A DNA stretch of 64,000 nt from JANNSX01 sp046348995 (GCA_046348995.1 JAXMDB010000010.1:138620-202619), one strand, 5' to 3'. Counted from the stretch's first letter, positions 52,568 through 61,369 are shown. Program-made: numbers and translations. The notes: a model not told the origin generated them from the letters alone.

Positions 52568-53773
52568 ATGATCGATTTCTCGTTGTCGCCAGAGATCGAG
52601 GACGTCCGGCTGCGCACGAAGGCCTTCGTCGCCGAGCATCTGATCCCGCTCGAGGCTGATCGCGCCAACTACGACGACCACGACAACATCCGCAACGACC
52701 TGCTCGAGCAGATGCGCACCAAGGCCAAAGCGGCGGGGCTGTGGTCGCCGCAGGTGCCGAAATCGCGCGGCGGCATGGGCCTGCCGATGACCGGGCAGGC
52801 GGTCATGTACGAAGAGGCAAACTACGGCATCTTCGGCCCCTGCACGTTCAACTGCGCCGCGCCCGACGACGGCAACATGCGCGTGCTGAACCAGCTGCTC
52901 GCGACGGACGCACTCAAGGACAAGTGGCTGCAGCCGATCATCGACGGCAAGCTGCGCGGCGCGATCGCCATGACGGAGCCGCATCCGGGCGGCGGCTCCG
53001 ACCCGACCATGATCCGAACGATCGCGACCCGCGAAGGCGACAAGTGGATCATCAACGGCCGCAAGTGGTTCATTACCGGCGCCGGCTGGGCCTCGCACTT
53101 CATCCTGCTCGCGCGGACGTCTGACGAGCCGCGCAAGGAGCTGACGGCGTTCATGGTGCACCGGGACATGCCGGGCTTCCGCGTCGTGCGCCGCATCCCG
53201 ATCATGGGGCCGGAGGAGCACGGCGGTCACTGCGAGATCGAGATCGAGAATGTCGAGGTGCCGGACGAGAACCGCGTGCTCGACGTCGGCCAGGGCATGC
53301 GCGTGATCCAGGCACGTCTCGTGCCGGCCCGGCTGACGCACTGCATGCGCTGGCTCGGCCTCGCCAAGCGCGCCATGGCGATCGCCAACGACTACATCGA
53401 TGTGCGGCAGGCCTTCGGCACCAAGCTCGCCGACAAGGAAACGGTGCAGCAGATGATCGGCGACGTCGCCAAGGACATCGAGATCGGCCGGTTGCTCGTC
53501 ATGAAGGCCGCCTGGGCGCTCGACCAGGGCGAGAAGGCGATGAAAGAAACCTCCATGGCGAAGATCTTCGTCGCCAACATGCTGCACAAGGCGGTCGACA
53601 CGGCGATCCAGCTCAATGGCGCGCGCGGCTATTCCAAGGACACGATCCTCGAGTGGATCTATCGGTATGCCCGCCAGGCCCGCATCCTCGACGGCGCCGA
53701 CGAGGTGCACAAGATGATCCTGGCGCGGTCGTATCGCAAGGAAGGCCAGGAGTTCTGGGGCTGGGGAGCTTAG
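52568..53773 (+). CDS. Acyl-CoA dehydrogenase
   Basis: The 401-residue flavoenzyme shows the acyl-CoA dehydrogenase signatures RGAIAMTEPHPGGGSDPTMIRT, WIINGRKWFITGAGWASHF, and QLNGARGYSKDTILEWIYRYARQARILDGADEVHKMIL. The last block is like ACAD10/11-type enzymes. It would oxidise an acyl-CoA and pass electrons to electron-transfer flavoprotein. It is coupled to the SDR gene upstream. Substrate chain length is not clear. Confidence 0.92.
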   Translation: MIDFSLSPEIEDVRLRTKAFVAEHLIPLEADRANYDDHDNIRNDLLEQMRTKAKAAGLWSPQVPKSRGGMGLPMTGQAVMYEEANYGIFGPCTFNCAAPDDGNMRVLNQLLATDALKDKWLQPIIDGKLRGAIAMTEPHPGGGSDPTMIRTIATREGDKWIINGRKWFITGAGWASHFILLARTSDEPRKELTAFMVHRDMPGFRVVRRIPIMGPEEHGGHCEIEIENVEVPDENRVLDVGQGMRVIQARLVPARLTHCMRWLGLAKRAMAIANDYIDVRQAFGTKLADKETVQQMIGDVAKDIEIGRLLVMKAAWALDQGEKAMKETSMAKIFVANMLHKAVDTAIQLNGARGYSKDTILEWIYRYARQARILDGADEVHKMILARSYRKEGQEFWGWGA

Positions 53774-53797
53774 GTTAGTCGGAAGGCCACGGCGTAT

Positions 53798-53826
53798 TGT
53801 AGGGGCGACCGGCGGTCGCCCCTACA
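53798..53826. repeat. Perfect inverted repeat (REP-like hairpin)
   Basis: TGTAGGGGCGACC and GGTCGCCCCTACA form a perfect 13-base-pair stem with a 3-base GGC loop. It lies 25 bases past the acyl-CoA dehydrogenase stop and 37 bases from the convergent kinase stop, so it could act as a bidirectional terminator. The GTAGGGGCGACC sequence is of a kind found in many bacterial genomes as short interspersed repeats. Confidence 0.72.
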
Positions 53827-53862
53827 AGCGCATCCACCAAGCGTGATCGTGCGATCCGTTGC

Positions 53863-55377
53863 TCAACCGATATGGCTGAGCTCCGGAAACAACGTCTTCA
53901 AACGCTCGTACGTCTCACGCCAGAGCTGGTATTTCCGCATGAGCACGCGGCTGGCCGCCGGATCGGGCGTAAACACGCGCCCTGGCGCGACGTAACGGCC
54001 GATCGCCGACCAATCCTTCAAGGCGCCGACACCCATGCCCGCGACGAAGGCTGCGCCGAGGCACGACCCCGGATGGCCGGCGATGCGGGACACGGGGCGC
54101 TCCAATACATCAGCGGCGATCTGGAGCCAGAGATCGCTCTGCGCGCCACCGTCGGCGGCGAGCACGCGCGAGACGCCGACGCCACGCTCGGCCCACACCT
54201 CGACATGATGACGGAAGCCGAACACGACTCCTTCGAGCGCCGCTCGCCAGACGTGGGCGAGCGTATGATGCAGCCCGAGACCAACGAGCGTGCCCCGCGC
54301 ATAGGGGTCCATGAGCGGCGTCTTCTCACCGAGCACGTAGGGCAGGAAGAGCAGATCGTTGGCTGGGCCGATGGGACCAGCCTGGGCATCGAGCCATTGA
54401 TGCGGCGAAATCCCCTTCGCTTTGGCTGCAGCGACCGCCGTCCCGCCCCACTCGCGCACGACCCAGTTGAGCAGCGATCCCGACGCCGCCATGCAGCCGT
54501 TCGGGAAATAAAGCCCAGGCACGATGTGGTGATCGATGAACAACCGCCGGTCGGCGACGGGCTTGTCGGATGACAGGAGAATATCTCCCGCGCCGCCGAA
54601 TTTGATGACGAGATCGCCGTTGCCCGACGCGCCGCAGACAAAGGCCGAGGCCACGTGATCCGCGCAACCGGCGACGACGGGTGTGCCGGCGGCGAGACCC
54701 GTATGAGCGGCCGCCTCCGCCGTGATGCCGCCGACGACCTCCTCGCTGCGGCGGATCGGCGGCAGCAACTTCGGATCGACGTCGGCCATCGCGACGAGGC
54801 GCGGATCGTAGCCGCCGGTCGCGAGCGCGACGAAGCCCGACTCGAGCGCCCAATTGTGCTCGACTTGGCGTGTGCCGGTCAGGCGGAAGGTGATGAAATC
54901 GGACGCACCCATCACGGAGGAGGCGGCTGCGAATGCCTCGGGCTCGTGCGCGCGCAACCACATGAGCTTCGGTCCGACGAGCTGCTGGCTGTAACCGGTG
55001 CCGGCGAGCGCAAGGAAATCCTCCTCGCTCATGCGCTCGCGAAATCGATCGAGCTCGATCGTCGCGCGCGCATCATTCTGCTGGATGGAGCGGCGGAGTG
55101 CTCTGCCCTCGCCATCGACGAGGATCACCGTGGGCAGCATCCCCGTGACGCCGACGCCTGCGATGGAGCCGGGATCGATGCCGGCCTTGGCGATCAGAGC
55201 CTTCGTGATGGCACCGACGTTCGCCCACCATTCGGCCGTGTCCTCCTCGGCCCAATTCGGATGCTCCGAGAACAGTGTCGCCGGACGACTCTCGAGCGCG
55301 AGCGTGCGACCCTCGGCATCGATCAATATCCCGATCGTCGAGGTTGTGCCGATGTCGAGGCCGAGAAGGTGGGGCAT
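53863..55377 (-). CDS. FGGY family carbohydrate kinase (xylulokinase-like)
   Basis: The 504-residue kinase has the ATPase-fold phosphate loop LLGLDIGTTSTIGILIDAEG at the N-terminus, GVGVTGMLPTVILVD, a second phosphate loop IKFGGAGDILLSSD and the adenosine motif RVLAADGGAQSDLWLQIAADVL. It phosphorylates a sugar or polyol, possibly a xylulose- or ribulose-type substrate. The ATG at 55377 lies 2 bases after the GST pseudogene stop, showing it is in the same operon. Confidence 0.9.
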   Translation of the reverse strand: MPHLLGLDIGTTSTIGILIDAEGRTLALESRPATLFSEHPNWAEEDTAEWWANVGAITKALIAKAGIDPGSIAGVGVTGMLPTVILVDGEGRALRRSIQQNDARATIELDRFRERMSEEDFLALAGTGYSQQLVGPKLMWLRAHEPEAFAAASSVMGASDFITFRLTGTRQVEHNWALESGFVALATGGYDPRLVAMADVDPKLLPPIRRSEEVVGGITAEAAAHTGLAAGTPVVAGCADHVASAFVCGASGNGDLVIKFGGAGDILLSSDKPVADRRLFIDHHIVPGLYFPNGCMAASGSLLNWVVREWGGTAVAAAKAKGISPHQWLDAQAGPIGPANDLLFLPYVLGEKTPLMDPYARGTLVGLGLHHTLAHVWRAALEGVVFGFRHHVEVWAERGVGVSRVLAADGGAQSDLWLQIAADVLERPVSRIAGHPGSCLGAAFVAGMGVGALKDWSAIGRYVAPGRVFTPDPAASRVLMRKYQLWRETYERLKTLFPELSHIG

Positions 55378-55379
55378 GA

Positions 55380-55888
55380 TCAATCCTTGCACACGCTCAT
55401 CGACTGCCGCGCCATCATCGCGGTCCACCAGCGTGAAAGCCGCGGCTGGTCACCGAGCATGCGGCCCTCGGGTGTGCGCAGAAAATAGTCGATCATCGGC
55501 GCGGCGTGCAGGTCGGCGAGCGTGAGCGTATCACCCGCTCGACGAAGATATCCCAGACGAGCGTGCGATAGGCGTAGCTGTCGAGGATGGAGATTGCCTG
55601 CATCATGCGGGCACGATCGCGCGGCGTCGAGGGCTGGAGCGACGGACCGGCGAACGTCTCGTCGATGTAGCGGCAGATCGCGGTGGTTTCGTAGAGCCGG
55701 AAAGCACCGTGCTCGAAGGCCGGGATCTTGCCGAAGGGTTGGCGCACGAGGTGCGCCTCGCGCGCCGCCTCGTCGCCGAACACGTCGACCTCGACGAGCC
55801 GATACGGCACGCCCTTTTCGGCGAGCGCCAAACGGGCGATACGGACATAGACGCTGTAGGGCGCGCCGTAGAGGTGGACCTCGTTCAT
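55380..55888 (-). pseudogene. Glutathione S-transferase gene broken by internal deletion and frameshift
   Basis: Two frames carry pieces of one GST. The first (from ATG 55888) gives the thioredoxin-fold N-domain, MNEVHLYGAPYSVYVRIARLAL to ETTAICRYIDETFAG, then ILDSYAYRTLVWDIFVERV. It then runs out of conservation and stops at 55493. The second frame, read from about 55535, gives GDTLTLADLHAAPMIDYFLRTPEG and RWWTAMMARQS, the normal C-terminal end, with the stop at 55380-55382. Some 40 residues usually found between them are absent. The product is unlikely to be functional. Confidence 0.8.
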
Positions 55889-55897
55889 AGATGGGCC

Positions 55898-56695
55898 CTA
55901 ACGGAGCGTGCGCACCTTGTCCATGAAGCGGGCGACGCGCGCCCTGTCGACGGCATTCCAGGTGTTGCCGTCGACCTTGAAATGCGTGCCGACGATGGCG
56001 CCGTCGCCGATCCTCAGAATGTCGCCGATGTTGTCGATGTTGCAGCCCGTGTTGGCGAATACGGGCGTCTTCGGCAGCACGTCCTTGACCCGGCTGAGCT
56101 CGCCGGTCTCCACCGCCTCGCCCGTCATCGGCCCCGAAACGAGCACCACGTCGGCAAGCCCGGCGAACACGGCGCTCTTGGCGCGTGCGGTGATCGCCCG
56201 CTCACCGACGGGTGCAGCGAACTCGGCATTGATGTTGTAAAGCAATTTCAAGTCGGAGCGGCCGCACTCGACCTTGAGACGCTGCGCCTCCATGGCGTTC
56301 GGCACCCACAGGCCCATGTCGCTCGCATAGACGCCGGTAAAAATTTCGCGGGCAAAGCGCGCGCCGGAAGCCACCGCCAGCGAAACGGTCGCGACCGGGT
56401 CCCAGAGATAGTTGACGCCGAACGGCACCTTGATGAGCGGCTTCAGTTGGCCGACTGCGAACGACATCGCCGCGAGCGTCGCGGGGGTCGCCTTCGTGAC
56501 GTAAGGCCGGTCGCCCTCGTTGCCGAACATGATGCAATCGACGCCGCCAGCCTGCAGCGCCTCGATGTCTTTCGCCGCGGCGTCGATGACGCCCTGCATG
56601 CCGCCGGCCTTGTCGTAGAGCGGCGTCGAGGGAAGCGGCGGGAAATGCACCATGGCGATAATGGGCTTCTTGGTGCCGAAGGTCTCTTGCAGCAT
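55898..56695 (-). CDS. BtpA/SgcQ family protein
   Basis: The 265-residue TIM-barrel protein follows the BtpA/SgcQ pattern: IIAMVHFPPLPSTPLYD, GVDCIMFGNEGDRPY, PFGVNYLWDPVATVSLAVASGARFAREIFTGVY, and PVFANTGCNIDNIGD. The biochemical function in sugar operons is unclear; SgcQ is a predicted nucleosidase or aldolase-like protein in E. coli. It lies between the ATPase and the GST remnant in the sugar operon. Confidence 0.85.
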   Translation of the reverse strand: MLQETFGTKKPIIAMVHFPPLPSTPLYDKAGGMQGVIDAAAKDIEALQAGGVDCIMFGNEGDRPYVTKATPATLAAMSFAVGQLKPLIKVPFGVNYLWDPVATVSLAVASGARFAREIFTGVYASDMGLWVPNAMEAQRLKVECGRSDLKLLYNINAEFAAPVGERAITARAKSAVFAGLADVVLVSGPMTGEAVETGELSRVKDVLPKTPVFANTGCNIDNIGDILRIGDGAIVGTHFKVDGNTWNAVDRARVARFMDKVRTLR

Positions 56696-56731
56696 GGGCT
56701 CTCTCTTGGATCGTGTAGCGCGAGCGGGGGC

Positions 56732-57844
56732 TCAGGCGGTTCTCTTCAGGGCGACGCCGGTCGCAGCGTCGAAGACATGAATCTCGGACAAGTCGTAGTG
56801 AAGCTCGAGGGTGGCGCCCGGCTTGGCGACGAAATCGCGCGGCGCCTTCGCGTGCACCTCCGGGCCGCCCTTGCCGCCGAGCTCACCGACGATGATGACC
56901 TCGGGGCCGAGCGTTTCCCCGGCGACGACGGAAACCGCGACGGGGGCCGTCGCGCCGGGGCGCGGCGCCAGGTGAAAATCCTCGGGCCGCAAGCCGACCG
57001 TGACGGCCTTGCCCGATTGCCCGCGATAGGCATTGGCGAGCGGCTCAGGCAACGCCAGCCGCGCATTGCCGATCCGGAGCGCGAGACCACCGCCCGACGG
57101 ATCGAGCACGCCGGTGACGAGGTTCATCGGCGGATTGGCGAGGAAGCCCGCGACGAAGGTGTTCACCGGATTGCGGTAGACCTCCATCGGCGCGCCGACC
57201 TGGACGATAACGCCGTCCTTCATGATGCAGATGCGCTCGCCCATCGTCATCGCCTCGACCTGATCATGCGTGACGTGCACGATCGTCGTGCCGAGCTTCT
57301 GATGCAGCTTGATGAGCTCGGTGCGCATGGCGGCGCGCAGTTTCGCGTCGAGGTTCGACAAGGGCTCGTCGAGCAGGAAGGCTTTCGGCTCGCGCACGAG
57401 TGCCCGGCCGAGCGCCACGCGCTGCCGCTGGCCGCCGGAGAGCTGGCCGGGCTTGCGGTCGAGCAGCTCGCCGATGCCGAGCATCGCCGCGATATCGGCC
57501 GTGCGTTGACCGATCGTCGCCTCCGGCACGTGCCGGAGCCGCAAGCCGAAGCTCAGATTGTCGCGCACCGTCATGTGCGGATAGAGCGCGTAGTTCTGGA
57601 ACACGATGGCGATGTTGCGGTCCGCCGGATCGATCTCGTTGACGCGCTGACCATCGATCCGGATCTCGCCCTCGCTCACCCATTCGAGGCCGGCAACCAT
57701 GCGCAAGCTCGTCGACTTGCCGCAGCCGGACGGCCCGAGCAGGATCATGAACTCGCCGTCCTTGATGTCGAGCGAGACGTCTTTCACGGCATGAAAGCCG
57801 TTCGGATAGCGCTTCGTTACGTGCTCGAGCTCGATGCGGCCCAT
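56732..57844 (-). CDS. Carbohydrate ABC transporter ATPase (UgpC/MsiK type)
   Basis: The 370 residues have Walker A GPSGCGKST (37-45), the Q-loop IVFQNYALYPHMTV, the signature LSGGQRQRVALGRALV, Walker B AFLLDEPLSNLD and the switch His VTHDQVEAMTMG. A C-terminal TOBE-type regulatory domain follows (VTVGLRPEDFHLAPRPG...). This is the multi-sugar importer class. It works with two permeases, one adjacent and one at 61381. The ATG at 57844 (MGRIELEHV) starts the conserved part. Confidence 0.92.
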   Translation of the reverse strand: MGRIELEHVTKRYPNGFHAVKDVSLDIKDGEFMILLGPSGCGKSTSLRMVAGLEWVSEGEIRIDGQRVNEIDPADRNIAIVFQNYALYPHMTVRDNLSFGLRLRHVPEATIGQRTADIAAMLGIGELLDRKPGQLSGGQRQRVALGRALVREPKAFLLDEPLSNLDAKLRAAMRTELIKLHQKLGTTIVHVTHDQVEAMTMGERICIMKDGVIVQVGAPMEVYRNPVNTFVAGFLANPPMNLVTGVLDPSGGGLALRIGNARLALPEPLANAYRGQSGKAVTVGLRPEDFHLAPRPGATAPVAVSVVAGETLGPEVIIVGELGGKGGPEVHAKAPRDFVAKPGATLELHYDLSEIHVFDAATGVALKRTA

Positions 57845-57854
57845 GTTCGTTCCT

Positions 57855-58736
57855 TCAGGCAAGCGACCGCATATAGCGGTAGAGGTAGGCGGAGAGCGCG
57901 AGGATGACGGCGAGAAGCACGAGCGACATCGCGGAGGCTTCGCCGATGTTGAGCGAGACGAAGGCCGTCCGGTAAATGAAATAGGAGACGAAGTCGGTCG
58001 AAACGCCCGGGCCGCCGCGCGTCATGATGTAGATGAGGTCGTAGGTTTTGACCGCGAAGATCGCCCGGATGAGCAGCGTCACGATGATGACGGGGCGCAT
58101 CAGCGGCAGCGTGATGTGGCGGAAGCAATCGAGCGCGGAAGCCCCGTCGACGCGCGCCGCCTCGTAGGGTTCGCGTGGCAGCGCCGCGAGGCCGGCCAAC
58201 AGCAGCACGATCATGAACGACACCTGATGCCAGATGTCGACGAGCACGATCGTCCAGATGGCGACCGAGGTGGAGCCCAGCCAATCGACGGCCGGGATGC
58301 CGATGAGGCTCAAGAGGTAGTTCACGATGCCGAGCTGAGGATGCAGGAACATGCGCCAGATCAGGCCGACGATGACCGGATTCATCAGCAGCGGGCACAG
58401 CAGGATCGCGTAGTAGACGGGCTTGAAACGCTCGACTTGGTTGAGCATCAGCGCGACTGCGAAACCGATCAAGAACTCGAGCGCGACGACGGCCACGACG
58501 AAGAACAGCGTCAGCCCCATCGAGTGACGGAACTCGGCATCGCCGACCGCCGCCGTGTAGTTGGCGCTGCCGGTGAACGTGTCGAAGTTGGGTGCGATCA
58601 GCGTGTAGTCGTGCAGGCTCGTCCAGAACGCCCACAGCACCGGAAACAGAATGACCGCGAACAGCGCGGCAAGCCCCGGCGCCGAGATCAGCCAGCCGAA
58701 GGTGCGATCACGCGTATGAATGGTTGCCGCTGTCAT
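57855..58736 (-). CDS. Carbohydrate ABC transporter permease (UgpA/MalF-like)
   Basis: The 293-residue permease has six hydrophobic segments and the coupling-loop EAA motif PYEAARVDGASALDCFRHITLPLMRP. It begins with a basic stretch (MTAATIHTRDRTFGW) before helix 1. It lies 10 bases upstream of the ATPase gene. The matching UgpE-type permease is not adjacent but is separated by the binding protein and the ParDE module. Confidence 0.9.
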   Translation of the reverse strand: MTAATIHTRDRTFGWLISAPGLAALFAVILFPVLWAFWTSLHDYTLIAPNFDTFTGSANYTAAVGDAEFRHSMGLTLFFVVAVVALEFLIGFAVALMLNQVERFKPVYYAILLCPLLMNPVIVGLIWRMFLHPQLGIVNYLLSLIGIPAVDWLGSTSVAIWTIVLVDIWHQVSFMIVLLLAGLAALPREPYEAARVDGASALDCFRHITLPLMRPVIIVTLLIRAIFAVKTYDLIYIMTRGGPGVSTDFVSYFIYRTAFVSLNIGEASAMSLVLLAVILALSAYLYRYMRSLA

Positions 58737-58752
58737 GCCCGAGCTGCCCGTG

Positions 58753-59403
58753 TCATGGCTTCAGCACGAAGGATTGCGTCAGGAGGCCGGTGGCGGACGT
58801 CGCCTCTTGCGTCGGCGTGCCAGGTGCCGTCGGGCTGTCCTGCAGCACGAGCAGTCGGGTGGTGCCTGCCCCCGGCGGCAGCGCGAAGGCGTCGGTCGCG
58901 ATCGACTGGCCGGCGAGCGTGATGATGACCCGCTTGCCCGCGAGAGACTGCCCAGCGAGCGCGATCGTCACCGGCGCAGGATCGACCCTCACCTGGTCGG
59001 GCTCGGCTTGCTGCGACATGCTCTCGATGAACGAGTCCACGGTCAGCGGCTGTGTCGTCACGAAATACATGATCTTGAAGCTGTTGCCTGACAGCGTCCA
59101 GATCTTCACGTCGGGCGCGGAGAAGTCGACCTCGAAGGTGAAGTGGCGTGGGTACCGGAACTCGACGCCGCCGTGCGGGAAGATCCGATAGGGCTCGACC
59201 TCGAGGGTCACCGACGGATTGGTGAAACTGCCCTCGATCGTGGTCGGTACGCCCTCCGAGAGCGGCACGGTCTTGTCGCCGGCCTTGAGCTGGTACAGCA
59301 GCGGCGGCTCGGCCTGCTCGGAGGTTTGAGCCCTCACAACAGTGGTCGAGGCGATGATCGCGAGCAGCGCCACTCCGATCGCTCGCTTCCGGCCGGTCTG
59401 CAT
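58753..59403 (-). CDS. Secreted protein of unknown function inside the sugar ABC operon
   Basis: The 216-residue product has a signal peptide (MQTGRKRAIGVALLAIIASTTVVRA). The mature part is beta-rich, with short strands such as VTLEVEPYRIFPHGGVEFRYPRHFTFEVDF and a C-terminal GTTRLLVLQDSP, suggesting an immunoglobulin-like or jelly-roll fold. I do not recognise the family. It lies between the binding protein and the permease, where a periplasmic accessory to the importer could be encoded. Confidence 0.7.
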   Translation of the reverse strand: MQTGRKRAIGVALLAIIASTTVVRAQTSEQAEPPLLYQLKAGDKTVPLSEGVPTTIEGSFTNPSVTLEVEPYRIFPHGGVEFRYPRHFTFEVDFSAPDVKIWTLSGNSFKIMYFVTTQPLTVDSFIESMSQQAEPDQVRVDPAPVTIALAGQSLAGKRVIITLAGQSIATDAFALPPGAGTTRLLVLQDSPTAPGTPTQEATSATGLLTQSFVLKP

Positions 59404-59423
59404 GTCTCTCTCTTCCCCGATGC

Positions 59424-59460
59424 AAAAGGTCCGGGCCGAGGATCACCTCGTGCCCGGACC
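59424..59460 (-). terminator. Hairpin with T tract after the binding-protein gene (attenuator-like)
   Basis: GGTCCGGGC-CGAGG-ATCA-CCTCG-T-GCCCGGACC forms a 14-base-pair stem with a single bulged base (59428-59460). On the minus strand it is followed by TTTT (59424-59427). It lies 15 bases after the stop of the substrate-binding gene. Such partial terminators or mRNA-stabilising hairpins often make binding protein more abundant than the downstream permeases. Confidence 0.75.
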
Positions 59461-59474
59461 GATCCTTGCGAGCG

Positions 59475-60752
59475 CTACTTCAGCTTGCCGTCCTTCTTGG
59501 CAAGCTCCGACATCTCCGCCTCGATGGCGGCGAGCGCATCCGGCGCCTTCTTCTCGCCGGCGACGACGAGCGAGAGCTCACGCCCGAGCACCTCGACGAG
59601 CTGCGGCGTGTAGGTGAATACCGGGAAGTTGTGGCTCGTCAGCAGCAGGTTCTTCAGAGCCTGCGCGTACGGGTACTTCTTGTTCACCTCGGCGTCGTCG
59701 AACACGTCGGTGCGGGTCGGCGAGCCACCCTGCAGAGCGCGCTTGACGGCCGTGTCCTTGCTCTCGACCCACTTGATGAACTCCCAAGCGGCATCCGAGT
59801 CATTGCTCGACTTCGGGATCGCCCAGCCCCAGGCGCCGTTGAGCGAGGCGCCCTTGCCGGCTTCCTTGCCCGGCACGGGGATGATCTCGGCCTTGCCGAC
59901 GACCTGCGAGGCCGAGGCGTCGTCGACCTTCGGGCGGAAGAAGTTGTAGGTGATGTAGCTGTAGGCTTTCCCCTGCGCGAAGACGTTGAACGCCTCGTCG
60001 AAGGAGAAGCTCGCGGCACCCGTCGGGCCGAACTTGGCGATGTTGTTGGCGTACTGCTCGATCGCCGCGACGCCTGCCGGATTGTTGATGGTCGGCTTCC
60101 AGTCGGCGTCGTGATACTCGGCGCCGTTGGCGAAGAGATAGTTCGACCACTCCATGGCGATCGGATCGGGGCGCAGGCCCTGATTGACGACGCCGTAGTT
60201 GCCGTCCTTCGTGAAGAACTCGACCTGCTTCAGGTACTCGTCCCAGGTCTGCGGCACGCCAAGGTCCATGCCGTACTTGGCCTTGAACGCGTCTTTGTTC
60301 GCCTGGTCGGCGATCCAGTCGGTGCGATAGAGCATGCCCATGGCATAGTTGTAGAAGGGCAGCATGTAGGTGACGCCGTCGACCTGCATGACGAGGTCGC
60401 GCATCGGCGGCACGTAGACCGAGGTGTCGACGTTGTCCTTCTTGATGCGCTCGTCGAGCGGCTGCAGCCAGCCGGCCTTCGTGAACTCGCCGACCCAGTA
60501 GAAATCGACGACGATCGCCGTGTAGGAGCCGGTCGGCGCGACCAGCTGCGGCACGAGCTTCGTGTGCATCTCGGCGTAGTTGACGACCTCGATGTTGACC
60601 TTGTGGCCGGTCGCCTTCTCGAACTCCGGCACCAGCGATTTGACGTACTCGGTGTCTGGCACACCCTCCATGAGGATGTTGATCTCGGCGGCACTCGCCG
60701 CCGTCGACAGCCCCGCGACGAGCGCGACGCTGGCGAGAAGTTTCTTCAGCAT
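59475..60752 (-). CDS. Carbohydrate ABC transporter substrate-binding protein
   Basis: The 425-residue family 1 binding protein has a signal peptide (MLKKLLASVALVAGLSTAASA) and the typical mature start AEINILMEGVPDTEYVKSLVPEFEKATGHKVNIEVVNYAEMHTKLVPQL, then YTAIVVDFYWVGEFTKAGWLQPLDE and SLNGAWGWAIPKSSNDSDAAWEFIKW. It would capture a sugar, polyol or glycoside. The ATG at 60752 gives the signal peptide directly. Confidence 0.92.
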   Translation of the reverse strand: MLKKLLASVALVAGLSTAASAAEINILMEGVPDTEYVKSLVPEFEKATGHKVNIEVVNYAEMHTKLVPQLVAPTGSYTAIVVDFYWVGEFTKAGWLQPLDERIKKDNVDTSVYVPPMRDLVMQVDGVTYMLPFYNYAMGMLYRTDWIADQANKDAFKAKYGMDLGVPQTWDEYLKQVEFFTKDGNYGVVNQGLRPDPIAMEWSNYLFANGAEYHDADWKPTINNPAGVAAIEQYANNIAKFGPTGAASFSFDEAFNVFAQGKAYSYITYNFFRPKVDDASASQVVGKAEIIPVPGKEAGKGASLNGAWGWAIPKSSNDSDAAWEFIKWVESKDTAVKRALQGGSPTRTDVFDDAEVNKKYPYAQALKNLLLTSHNFPVFTYTPQLVEVLGRELSLVVAGEKKAPDALAAIEAEMSELAKKDGKLK

Positions 60753-60783
60753 GTGTTTCCTCCGTGGGTTATGTGGACGCAAC

Positions 60784-60812
60784 TTGGAATTTCGAGAGCC
60801 GGATGCTAGATT
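60784..60812 (+). promoter_or_regulatory. Candidate promoter of the ParDE module
   Basis: TTGGAA (60784-60789) and TAGATT (60807-60812) are separated by 17 bases. The predicted transcription start falls at about the ATG of parD (60819), and there is no Shine-Dalgarno sequence in front of it, so a leaderless mRNA is possible. Confidence 0.5.
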
Positions 60813-60818
60813 CTTGAC

Positions 60819-61064
60819 ATGAAGATCGAGATTTCAGCAGAGCACGCCGAAGCCCTCAAGGCAGCGGTTTCAGCGGGCGATTTTGCCTCGGTCGACGAGG
60901 CCGTTGCCGCCGCATTGGACCAACTGTTCATGTCCGACGAGGATATGAGCTGGGCAAAACCCCTCGTGGCTGAAGCCTTGGCGGAGCTCGAGCGCGGCGA
61001 AGGCATCCCGGCCGAGAAGGTCTTCGGTGAATTGAAAGCTCGCTTCGCCAGATCGGGCGCTTGA
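60819..61064 (+). CDS. parD: ParD-like antitoxin
   Basis: An 81-residue protein whose N-terminal half (MKIEISAEHAEALKAAVSAGDFASVDEAVAAALDQLF) is a ribbon-helix-helix-like antitoxin domain of the ParD class. A flexible acidic C-terminal half (ALAELERGEGIPAEKVFGELKARF) should bind the toxin. Its TGA overlaps the toxin ATG by one base. It lies on the plus strand inside the minus-strand sugar operon. Confidence 0.82.
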   Translation: MKIEISAEHAEALKAAVSAGDFASVDEAVAAALDQLFMSDEDMSWAKPLVAEALAELERGEGIPAEKVFGELKARFARSGA

Positions 61065-61369
61065 TGGCGAGGCTGCCCGTCCTTCTGGCGCCGCTGGCTC
61101 GAACAGATCTCAGCACGCTCTTGGACGATCTCGATCACACCGCGGGGCCGTCGATTGCCGAAAAGTACGTGTTTCGCTTCGAGCGTCTCATCTTGGAGCT
61201 CGGAGCGTTTCCGGAAGCCGGATTTCCCCGGCCTCGCCTTGGCAAGGGCATCAGAATGCGCGTTGTCGCCCCCTATGTCGTTCTCTACGCCGTTCGCGAG
61301 GATACAGTAACGGTCACGCGCGTATTGCACGGTGCTCGCAAGATCACGCGCAGCATGATCCAAGAATAG
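61064..61369 (+). CDS. parE: ParE/RelE-family toxin
   Basis: The 101-residue protein has the ParE pattern: MARLPVLLAPLARTDLSTLLDDL, ELGAFPEAGFPRPRLGKGIRMRVVAPYVVLYAVREDTVTVTRVLHGARKI, whose C-terminal strand and RvlhgaR motif are typical. The ATG at 61064 is preferred over the TTG at 61061. ParE toxins poison DNA gyrase; RelE toxins cut mRNA. The sequence fits ParE better. Confidence 0.85.
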   Translation: MARLPVLLAPLARTDLSTLLDDLDHTAGPSIAEKYVFRFERLILELGAFPEAGFPRPRLGKGIRMRVVAPYVVLYAVREDTVTVTRVLHGARKITRSMIQE

